From the NCBI GenBank assembly GCA_031255955.1, contig JAIRRO010000072.1:1-7487 (forward strand): DNA of 7,487 nt, in the 5' to 3' direction. Each line of letters begins with the position of its first letter. Position 1 is the first letter of the stretch. This document shows positions 1-6,005 of the stretch, piece by piece. The translations under genes and the position numbers were made by a program. The notes beneath the pieces were generated by a model. That model saw only the letters and a list, made by a program, of their open reading frames with translations, had not been told where the DNA came from and did not search any database. The stretch comes from Oscillospiraceae bacterium. Lineage in GTDB: Bacteria > Bacillota > Clostridia > Oscillospirales > Oscillospiraceae.

Positions 1-74
1 GTTTTTTGTCGCTTGTAAAGAGGTAATGTCGAAAAATGTTTTTTTGGTGTGCGTTTGTCGATGCACGCCCCTAC

Positions 75-103
75 TTGACGCTGCCAATCAAGTGTGGTAT
101 ATT
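75..103 (+). promoter_or_regulatory. Sigma-A-type promoter feeding directly into a terminator
   Basis: TTGACG at 75-80 and TATATT at 98-103 are separated by exactly 17 bases, a near-consensus housekeeping promoter. The predicted start is near position 110. The only thing downstream on this strand is the hairpin terminator beginning at 117, so no coding region can be served. The product would be an RNA of roughly 45 bases, or the arrangement may be a relic. The bases before it (1-74) are T-rich and hold no gene I can support. Transcription from this promoter is inferred from sequence alone. Confidence 0.6.
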
Positions 104-116
104 AACCAGAGCACAC

Positions 117-155
117 AGCAGCCCCCGGCGGATATCCGCGGGGGGCTGCTTTTTT
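117..155 (+). terminator. Strong intrinsic terminator, + strand
   Basis: AGCAGCCCCC (117-126) pairs with GGGGGCTGCT (141-150), and the interior (roughly 129-138) is itself self-complementary around GGATATCC. Six T residues follow at 150-155. On the minus strand the hairpin has no T-run after it, so it is oriented to stop + strand transcripts and is not a classical terminator for the minus-strand tRNA. The T-run ends exactly at the base complementary to the last A of the tRNA CCA end, so it keeps + strand transcription out of the tRNA gene. Confidence 0.85.
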
Positions 156-230
156 GGAGCTCTCAAGCAGATTCGAACTGCTGACCTCGTCCTTACCAAG
201 GACGCGCTCTGCCGACTGAGCTATGAGAGC
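155..230 (-). tRNA. tRNA-Thr (anticodon GGU)
   Basis: Read on the minus strand, this 76-base gene folds into a complete cloverleaf. The acceptor stem is GCTCTCA/TGAGAGC, the D-arm is GCTC...GAGC, and the anticodon stem is CGTCC/GGACG with loop TTGGTAA (anticodon GGT, bases 195-197). The T-arm is AGCAG/CTGCT around TTCGAAT. Discriminator U73 and a genome-encoded CCA end complete it. Anticodon GGU reads threonine ACC and ACU codons. A37 is present, the usual site of the t6A modification in ANN-decoding tRNAs. A consensus promoter sits about 14 bases upstream of the mature 5' end. No T-tract terminator is seen after the gene on its own strand. Confidence 0.97.
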
Positions 231-250
231 ATTTTCGGCTTGCGGAAGTG

Positions 251-279
251 ATTATACACGTCCCCGGCGCGGTTGTCAA
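251..279 (-). promoter_or_regulatory. Consensus promoter of tRNA-Thr
   Basis: On the minus strand TTGACA (279-274) and TATAAT (256-251) are separated by 17 bases, a perfect match to the sigma-A consensus. The predicted start lies near 244, giving a short 5' leader ahead of the tRNA at 230. A/T tracts just upstream of the -35 box could act as an UP element, as is usual for stable-RNA promoters. The base match is seen directly; its strength is inferred. Confidence 0.9.
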
Positions 280-283
280 CACG

Positions 284-300
284 AAAAATCGCCGATTTTT
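284..300. repeat. 17-base palindrome upstream of the tRNA promoter
   Basis: AAAAATCG (284-291) and CGATTTTT (293-300) form a perfect 8-base inverted repeat around one central C. It sits just upstream of the tRNA-Thr -35 box. It may be an operator-like site, but its A/T tracts equally fit an UP element of the tRNA promoter. No function is established. Confidence 0.4.
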
Positions 301-306
301 TAATTT

Positions 307-330
307 GCCGCGGAGCGTCAAAGCCGCGGC
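307..330. repeat. GC-rich inverted repeat between divergent promoters
   Basis: GCCGCGG (307-313) is complementary to CCGCGGC (324-330) across a 10-base loop. It lies between the divergent tRNA-Thr promoter and the oxidoreductase operon promoter. Only TTT follows it on the + strand and there is no U-tract on the minus strand, so it is a poor terminator. It could be a protein-binding site or chance in GC-rich DNA. Confidence 0.3.
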
Positions 331-386
331 TTTACGGGCGTGAAACACCTTGTACAAAAAAAGTAGAATCAATCTTGCGTTTTTTG

Positions 387-415
387 TTGACAAGCGGAAT
401 CAAATGCCGTAATAT
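387..415 (+). promoter_or_regulatory. Promoter of the molybdenum hydroxylase operon
   Basis: TTGACA (387-392) and TAATAT (410-415) are 17 bases apart, with T-rich DNA immediately upstream of the -35 box. Transcription should start near 422, leaving a leader of about 42 bases before the first gene. That is too short for a molybdenum-cofactor riboswitch or an attenuator, so any regulation would have to be through a DNA-binding protein. The strong match suggests efficient basal expression (inference). Confidence 0.8.
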
Positions 416-463
416 ATATCTCAGGAAAGGCAACCAACTATTTTTTCTTTAGGAGGGCTTGTA

Positions 464-1189
464 ATGGCAAGTGAAGCAACCACCATTCAGGGCGGGAACA
501 TGACGCTCACGCTGGACGCCGCGCACGCAAAGGTGTCCGAGATGATCGGCGCGATTCCCACCGCCCTGACCGAGTATCGTTGTACGCTGTGCACCAAGGT
601 ATTCGGCAGCTATTCTGATCTCAAGCAGCACTATGAGGTCGCACACCTCGGCGCGGTTCCGCCCATCACCGTCGTTTTGACGCTGAACGGCAAGAGCTGC
701 GAGACTCTCATCGAGCCGCACTGGACGCTGAAGCGCACACTTCAGTTCCGTCTCGGTCTCACCGGGGCGAAGCATATGTGCGACAAGGGCGTTTGCGGCT
801 CCTGCACCGTCATAATGGACGGCAGGGCTGTGCTGGCGTGTCAAATGCTCGCGGTCGAGTGCGAGGGTCACGACATCCAGACAATTGAGGGAATAGCCGC
901 TGACGCCAAATGGAAACCCCTTATCGACGCCTACTGCCGCTGGGACGCCATGCAGTGCGGCTATTGCACAACGGGGTTCCTTGTCTCAGCAAAGCATCTG
1001 CTCGACAAAAATCCGGATCCGACAGAGCAAGAGTGCCGTGAGGCTCTCGCCGGAAACATCTGCATTTGCGGTACTTATCCCCGCCACGCCCAAGCTATTT
1101 TGGAAGCGGCGAAGATTATCGCAAATCCACCACCCCCGCCGCCGCCTCCGGGACCGCCGGGAGCGCCGCAGTTTGGAATGGGAGCGTGA
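464..1189 (+). CDS. [2Fe-2S] subunit of molybdenum hydroxylase with N-terminal C2H2 zinc finger
   Basis: This is the electron-transfer subunit of a xanthine-dehydrogenase-type enzyme (CoxS/XdhC/HcrC family). A plant-type [2Fe-2S] domain occupies about residues 66-140 with ligands Cys106, Cys111, Cys114 and Cys126. A second, helical [2Fe-2S] domain follows with Cys165-x2-Cys168 and Cys200-x-Cys202 (QCGYC and NICICGTY). These clusters normally carry electrons from molybdopterin to flavin. Usual members are about 150-170 residues; this one has 241. The extra N-terminal ~65 residues hold a motif fitting the classical C2H2 finger (Cys40, Cys43, His56, His61, with Phe47 and Leu53 spaced as in the family). 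The C-terminus is a run of eight prolines followed by a Gly/Pro-rich tail. AGGAGG at 451-456, 7 bases before the ATG, supports this start over Met13. It is the first gene of the operon; the next gene starts 6 bases after its stop. Family assignment is firm; zinc binding is inferred. Confidence 0.93.
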   Translation: MASEATTIQGGNMTLTLDAAHAKVSEMIGAIPTALTEYRCTLCTKVFGSYSDLKQHYEVAHLGAVPPITVVLTLNGKSCETLIEPHWTLKRTLQFRLGLTGAKHMCDKGVCGSCTVIMDGRAVLACQMLAVECEGHDIQTIEGIAADAKWKPLIDAYCRWDAMQCGYCTTGFLVSAKHLLDKNPDPTEQECREALAGNICICGTYPRHAQAILEAAKIIANPPPPPPPPGPPGAPQFGMGA

Positions 1190-1195
1190 TTAATT

Positions 1196-3553
1196 ATGGC
1201 TGATTTAGTAGGCGCCAATGGTCAACGCGAGAATTTTAGAGTCGTCGGAAAACACAATCTTCCCGGCAAGCTCTCTTATTCGCTCGCCACAGGTCTTGCA
1301 AAGTTCGGTATCGACTACGCGGTTCCGAATATGCTGCACGCAAAGTTTTTACGCAGCCCCTATGCCAACGCGCTGGTTAAAAAGGTTGATACCACGCGCG
1401 CCCTTGCCATCCCCGGCGTCGTAGACATCGTGACATGGGAAGACGAGGATATGTATAAAATCGGCGGAGGCGGCTTCGGTCCCCCGCAGGCGTATCTTGA
1501 TAACTGGGCTGATATGGCGGGCGCTGAGGTTGCCGTCATTGTCGTTGCCGAAGATGAGGATATCTGCGAGGAAGCCCTGCGCCAGCTTGATATCGAGTGG
1601 GAGGTTTATCCCCACGTCATAGACATCAAGAGAGGTCGCGAGGAAAGCGCGCCCGTGGTGCGCTTAAAGCAGGACCCCCCCAGTATGTTCAGCGCCGCCC
1701 CCAGCGAGCCTAAGCGCGGCAATGTCTCCTTCGCCACAACGGTTCAGGGTGACGTTGACGCCGCTCTGGCGTCGGCTGAAAACGTGCTTGAATATGAGCT
1801 GAAGCTTCCGGCGTTTCTCTCCGGTATGCCCAATCCCCCGGCGTCCGTCGCGTGGTGGGACGAGGGCGCTGACAACCCCTATCTCGGCGAGGGTCCGAAC
1901 CTTCACATCGAGGGCGCGGTTCAGCGCCGCACAAGCGTCGGTTCGATGTACGGTGTTTCCAACGAAAAGACGATTCAGCGCGGCTTGTTCCAGGGCGGTC
2001 GTTACTGCGACTGGGGTCTTCGTAAATCTCAGGAAATCACCCCGCTGCTGGCTCGCCGCACAGGTCGTCCCGTCCGCTGCGCCAACACGCGCGAGGATAC
2101 ATACGACTTTTTGATGAACGAGCGCTATATGTATCTCAAAATCGGCTTTGATAACACCGGTCTTATCACCGCCGTTGACGACTTCTCCGTCGCGGATAAC
2201 GGCTCGTTCGGTTCCTCCAGCTTCGGCGCGGCGAACGATCAGGGCTATGGTCCTTATTACACGCTGAAATGCCTGAACATCCGTCAGCGTATGGAGGTTG
2301 TAGACTCCAACCGCGGCAAGATGTATCTCTCCGGTCAGCACTGCCCGTTTAACTGGGATTCCGGCACGATGGCTATCTATCTCATCGCCGAGCATCTCGG
2401 AATGGATCCCATTGACGTTGCGAAGCTGAACCTGCACGGTCCCGACTCCCAAGAGGATATGCGCCCCGTGCCTAGCTTTGACGCCTGCCTTGACGCCGGT
2501 AAAAAGCTGATGAACTGGAACTGGCACAAAGCCGGAACAAAAACGCTTCCCGACGGACGCAAGCACGGCGCTGCCTTCCGTTATCAAATCTGCCCGCGTC
2601 ACGCCTTCTCCGGATATGACTGCAAGCTGGAGCTGCGCAACGGTATTGTTCATATGCCGACGCAGGGTCCCTGCACCGGTATCTTCGCCGTCGAATGTAA
2701 CGCTATGGTCGTGGCTGAGGAGCTGGGTCTTGAGTATGAAGACGTCGCTATCGATTTCGACTACCGCGAGACGTTTACCCCCGTGGGCGGCGGCTCTGAC
2801 GGTTCCACGGCGTCCAGCTGGGCAATGAAGGAATGCGCGAACATCCTGAAGCAGAAGATTCTTGAAGCCGCCGTCGAGCAGCTGAAGAATCCTCCCGCCC
2901 CCGGAATGTTTGGCGGCTTCGGCGGTCCGCCGCAGCCCAATCCGCTTGAGGGCGTAACAAGCGCCGACGAACTTGACCTTGTAAACGGTATGGTCTGCTT
3001 AAAGTCCGATCCCACGCAGGGCAAGCCGCTGCGCGCCGCCGTCTCAGCTAACGTGTTCGCGACATATTCGGGTCGTCCCCCCGCCGCCATCTGGAGTCTT
3101 GGCATGGGCAAGATGCTTGATACGATGAACACCGCCTTCTGCGAGGTCGCCGTTGACGAGGAAACGGGCGAGGTTGAAATCCTGCGCTTCGGCGTTGTCG
3201 CCGACCCCGGAAAGGTTCTGCGTCCCACGTCGCTTGAAAGCCAGATAGATCAGGTTATGTACTTCTCGCAGAGCTGCCAGCTGATGGGCGAATTCGTCTA
3301 TGACGAGAAAACCGGCGTTCAGCTTAACAACAATATGATCGACCACCGCCGCACGGGTATGCTTGACGCTCCGCGCGTTGATAAGCAGTATCTCGAAACA
3401 CGCTCCGGCAACGCGGCTTACGGCGCGTCGGGCATCAGCCACTCCTTGGCGAACACACACCTCGTAATAATCGCCATTCATAACGCCATCGGCGTTTGGG
3501 TTGATCCGCCTGCCACGCCGGACGTAGTGCTGCGGGCATTAGGAAAGGCATAA
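1196..3553 (+). CDS. Molybdopterin-binding large subunit, divergent xanthine dehydrogenase family
   Basis: At 785 residues this is full length for the Mo-cofactor subunit (XdhA/CoxL/HcrA family). Residues about 12-140 form the a/b hammerhead domain (FGIDYAVPNMLHAKFLRSPY). From about 230 onward come the two Mo-cofactor-binding domains, with TGRPVRC at 289-295, EHLGMDPIDVAKLNL at 399-413, and VDEETGEVEILRF...ADPGKVLRP near 653-677. Active-site signatures depart from classical members when aligned by eye. The GGGFGGK loop reads GGRYCDWGLRK (267-277). The arginine of the RGxG segment is Ser379 in YLSGQH. The catalytic GVGE near the C-terminus is GISH (746-749). A Pro/Gly-rich insert lies at about 565-584. 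It has no signal peptide, so it should act in the cytoplasm. A GGGAG ribosome site at 1180-1184 lies rather far (11 bases) from the ATG. Substrate is unknown; the altered active site argues against ordinary xanthine hydroxylation. Confidence 0.93.
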   Translation: MADLVGANGQRENFRVVGKHNLPGKLSYSLATGLAKFGIDYAVPNMLHAKFLRSPYANALVKKVDTTRALAIPGVVDIVTWEDEDMYKIGGGGFGPPQAYLDNWADMAGAEVAVIVVAEDEDICEEALRQLDIEWEVYPHVIDIKRGREESAPVVRLKQDPPSMFSAAPSEPKRGNVSFATTVQGDVDAALASAENVLEYELKLPAFLSGMPNPPASVAWWDEGADNPYLGEGPNLHIEGAVQRRTSVGSMYGVSNEKTIQRGLFQGGRYCDWGLRKSQEITPLLARRTGRPVRCANTREDTYDFLMNERYMYLKIGFDNTGLITAVDDFSVADNGSFGSSSFGAANDQGYGPYYTLKCLNIRQRMEVVDSNRGKMYLSGQHCPFNWDSGTMAIYLIAEHLGMDPIDVAKLNLHGPDSQEDMRPVPSFDACLDAGKKLMNWNWHKAGTKTLPDGRKHGAAFRYQICPRHAFSGYDCKLELRNGIVHMPTQGPCTGIFAVECNAMVVAEELGLEYEDVAIDFDYRETFTPVGGGSDGSTASSWAMKECANILKQKILEAAVEQLKNPPAPGMFGGFGGPPQPNPLEGVTSADELDLVNGMVCLKSDPTQGKPLRAAVSANVFATYSGRPPAAIWSLGMGKMLDTMNTAFCEVAVDEETGEVEILRFGVVADPGKVLRPTSLESQIDQVMYFSQSCQLMGEFVYDEKTGVQLNNNMIDHRRTGMLDAPRVDKQYLETRSGNAAYGASGISHSLANTHLVIIAIHNAIGVWVDPPATPDVVLRALGKA

Positions 3554-3567
3554 GGTGAGGGAATAAA

Positions 3568-5913
3568 ATGAAACCATTTTACCATACAAACGCAACGACG
3601 GTTGAGGAAGCCTCCGCCGCTTTGGGTCAGGGTCAGGCAAGCCTCATCGCGGGCGGTACGGATCTGCTTGGCACGTTGAAGGACAACATCCTGCCGGTTT
3701 ATCCGAAAAATGTCGTCAACATCAAATCAATCCCCGGACTGGACTATATCAAGGAAGAGGGCGGCACGCTGAAAATCGGCGCCACAACGCGCCTCGCCGA
3801 CATCGCGGAGCATTCCACCATACTTGGTAAATACACCGCGCTGGCTCAGGCGGCGAAAGCCGTATCCTCTCCCCATCTGCGCGATATGAGTACCATAGCG
3901 GGTAACTTAGCTCAGCTGCCGCGCTGCTGGTATTTCCGCAAGGCGGAAAACCGCTTTGAATGTCTGCGTAAGGGCGGGGCTGAGTGCTACGCCATGCAGG
4001 GCGATAATCGTTATCACTCCGTTCTCGGCGGCGTTAAGCCCGCCGCGACGCCGTGTCAACAGGAATGCCCCGCCGCAACGGATATTCCGGCGTATCAGGC
4101 TCAAATCCGCAAGGGCAATTGGGACGCCGCCGCGAAAATCATCATGAACGTCAACCCGATGCCGATGCTCACAGGACGCGTTTGCGCGCATCCGTGCCAG
4201 GATAAGTGCAATCAATGCTCCTTCGGCGACCCCGTTTATATCAACGGCGTCGAGCGCACACTGGGCGACTATATCCTTGATAACGCCTCCAAGTTTTATA
4301 CTGCCCCCGCGAAGGAAACAGGCAAATCAGTCGCCATCGTCGGCGGCGGTCCCGCCGGTCTTTCCGCCGCGTATTACCTCAGAAAATCCGGAAACAAGGT
4401 CACGGTGTATGACGTCAAGGACGAGGCCGGCGGAATGCTTATGTATGCCATCCCCGCCTATCGTCTGCCGAAGGACGTCGTCCGCAAATTCATCAAAGCG
4501 CTTGAGGGTATGGGCATCGTGTTCAAGACCGGCGTCAAAATCGGCGTCGATCTTCAGCCGGACGCCTTGGAAAAGGACTATGACAGCGTTTGCTATTCCA
4601 CAGGTACATGGAAGCGCCCCGTCGCGGGTCTTGCCGGAGAAGAGCTTACAACCTTCGGTCTTGACTTCCTGACAGAGGTTGAAAAGTGGATGGACGGCAA
4701 AATCGGCTCAGAGGTCATCGTAGCCGGCGGCGGTAACGTCGCTATGGACGTCGCCATCACAGCTAAGCGTCTCGGCGCGAAAAAGGTCACGATGGCGTGC
4801 CTTGAATCCCGCGAGGAAATGCCCGCCAGCAAAGAGGAAATCGCCCGCGCAGAGGAAGAGGGCATCGTGATTATGCCGACGTGGGGACTTTCCAAGGTTA
4901 TTGAAGAGGGCGGTCGCGTGAAGGGCATGGAGCTTAAACGCTGCGTCTCTCTCCGCGACGAAACAGGTCGCTTCTCCCCGAAATATGACGAGAACGATAA
5001 AACAACAGTCTCTGCCGAAAACGTCCTGATGGCAATCGGTCAAAGCGTCGATCTCTCCTTCCTTGACGAGAAGTATCAGGTTCAGCTTTCACCGCGCGGT
5101 CTTATCGACATCAACGACCAGTCGATGACCTCCCGCAAGGGCGTTTACGCCGCTGGCGACGCCACGACCGGACCGGGCACCGTTATCCGCGCCGTTGCGA
5201 ACGGTCACACCGCCGCCAACGGAATGAACCGCTATCTCGGTCTTGACGAAGCCGCCGAGGCTTGCGATTGCAACTGCGACTCCGAATTCCTGAAATCCGA
5301 TCCCGAGGGCGTTATGCGCACCGAAATGATGAAGCTGCGCGAGGTTAATCTCGCGGATCGCAAAATCGACATTGAGGACGCGTTCACAGCCTCCAAGGAG
5401 GAAGCGACGGCGGAGGCTCAGCGCTGCCTGACCTGCTCCTGCTATGCCGTGCATCCCTCTGACATCGCGCCCGCGCTCATCGCGCTGGATGCGAAAATCG
5501 TCACGAACACGCGCGTTATCGGCGCGGAGGAATTCTTCACCGTGCGTATCCCCTCCTCCACCGTGCTGTCGATTGACGAAATCATCACAGAGATTCAAAT
5601 TCCGGCGCCGGCAGCGGGCGAAAAGAGCGCGTTCATCAAATTCGCGTTCCGCAAATCCATCGACTTCCCGATCGTCAACTGCGCCGTTAAAATCGGCGGG
5701 GCGTCCCCGCGCGTGGCTCTCAACGCCATCGCGCCCAAGCCCTTCCGCGCTTACGCCGCAGAGGAATTCCTCTCCGGAAAGAGCATTGACGAAAAAACGG
5801 CGGAAGCCGCCGGAGCGGCAGCCGTTGCTGAGGCTCAGCCGTTTGAATCCACGAAGTACAAAATCCAGCTTGCAAAAACAATGGTAAAGCGCGCGCTTCT
5901 CGCGGCGAAATAA
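3568..5913 (+). CDS. Flavin subunit with a GltD-like oxidoreductase inserted in the FAD domain
   Basis: The 781-residue protein is a nested fusion. Residues 1-155 are the first half of the FAD_binding_5 domain of molybdenum hydroxylases (AGGTDL at 28-33, AGNLAQLPRCWYFRK at 111-125, GDNRYHSVLGG at 145-155). That domain resumes at Cys625 (CYAVHPSDIAPAL) and runs through the C-terminal CO_deh_flav_C domain. Between them, about 156-624, lies a GltD/NfnB-like unit. It contains Fe-S cysteines 163, 167, 206, 210, 214 and 217, an FAD Rossmann motif GGGPAG (259-264), and a nucleotide-binding motif GGGNVAMD (387-394). It also has the family segment REEMPAS and AGDATTGPGTVIRAV (529-543), then a tail ending EAQRCLTC. 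GltD-type units oxidise or reduce NAD(P)H, so this subunit should link the molybdenum centre to pyridine nucleotides. AAGGTGAGG at 3552-3560 supports the start. The frame is open throughout both junctions, so this is not an assembly join of two genes. The pyridine nucleotide preferred is uncertain. Confidence 0.93.
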   Translation: MKPFYHTNATTVEEASAALGQGQASLIAGGTDLLGTLKDNILPVYPKNVVNIKSIPGLDYIKEEGGTLKIGATTRLADIAEHSTILGKYTALAQAAKAVSSPHLRDMSTIAGNLAQLPRCWYFRKAENRFECLRKGGAECYAMQGDNRYHSVLGGVKPAATPCQQECPAATDIPAYQAQIRKGNWDAAAKIIMNVNPMPMLTGRVCAHPCQDKCNQCSFGDPVYINGVERTLGDYILDNASKFYTAPAKETGKSVAIVGGGPAGLSAAYYLRKSGNKVTVYDVKDEAGGMLMYAIPAYRLPKDVVRKFIKALEGMGIVFKTGVKIGVDLQPDALEKDYDSVCYSTGTWKRPVAGLAGEELTTFGLDFLTEVEKWMDGKIGSEVIVAGGGNVAMDVAITAKRLGAKKVTMACLESREEMPASKEEIARAEEEGIVIMPTWGLSKVIEEGGRVKGMELKRCVSLRDETGRFSPKYDENDKTTVSAENVLMAIGQSVDLSFLDEKYQVQLSPRGLIDINDQSMTSRKGVYAAGDATTGPGTVIRAVANGHTAANGMNRYLGLDEAAEACDCNCDSEFLKSDPEGVMRTEMMKLREVNLADRKIDIEDAFTASKEEATAEAQRCLTCSCYAVHPSDIAPALIALDAKIVTNTRVIGAEEFFTVRIPSSTVLSIDEIITEIQIPAPAAGEKSAFIKFAFRKSIDFPIVNCAVKIGGASPRVALNAIAPKPFRAYAAEEFLSGKSIDEKTAEAAGAAAVAEAQPFESTKYKIQLAKTMVKRALLAAK

Positions 5914-5941
5914 CTCACCGCCCGCGGCGAATACCAAAACC

Positions 5942-5984
5942 ACGCTGCGCCCCGGACGAGCTTCGGGGCGCGGCGTTTATTTTT
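5942..5984 (+). terminator. Intrinsic terminator of the molybdenum hydroxylase operon
   Basis: CGCTGCGCCCCG (5943-5954) pairs with CGGGGCGCGGCG (5964-5975) over 12 base pairs including one G-U, with a 9-base loop. A TTTATTTTT tract follows. It lies 29 bases after the flavin-subunit stop and ends 21 bases before mtaB, leaving no visible room for a separate mtaB promoter downstream of it. mtaB expression may therefore depend on read-through or on a promoter inside the preceding gene. Confidence 0.9.
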
Positions 5985-6005
5985 ACACGGACAACAGGTG
6001 AAAAA

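Noticed and set aside
36..251. Small + strand open frame across the terminator and the tRNA gene
   Set aside because: It reads through a strong hairpin and the reverse complement of tRNA-Thr and has no clear ribosome binding site.
422..463. Possible molybdenum-cofactor riboswitch in the operon leader
   Set aside because: The predicted leader is only about 42 bases, far too short for that RNA, and shows no hairpin.
500..1189. Alternative start of the [2Fe-2S] subunit at Met13
   Set aside because: No ribosome binding site is properly spaced before it, whereas AGGAGG lies 7 bases before the ATG at 464.
1664..2653. Long minus-strand open frame of 329 codons inside the large-subunit gene
   Set aside because: It lies wholly antisense to a convincing, full-length family member and has no recognisable motif. 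GC-rich codon use with few TTA, CTA and TCA codons leaves the opposite strand open by chance.
464..5913. Selenium-dependent xanthine/purine hydroxylase operon of the YgfK/SsnA type
   Set aside because: The GltD link is suggestive, but no selenium-maturation or SsnA-like gene is in the window and the active-site motifs differ from purine hydroxylases.
5443..5913. Separate second gene for the C-terminal half of the flavin domain
   Set aside because: The frame is continuous from 3568, with no stop or new ribosome binding site at the junction, so it is one nested fusion protein.
5089..5943. Minus-strand open frame of 284 codons antisense to the flavin subunit and running into the operon terminator
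   Set aside because: Same antisense artefact; low-complexity Arg/Gly/Ala translation with no domain.
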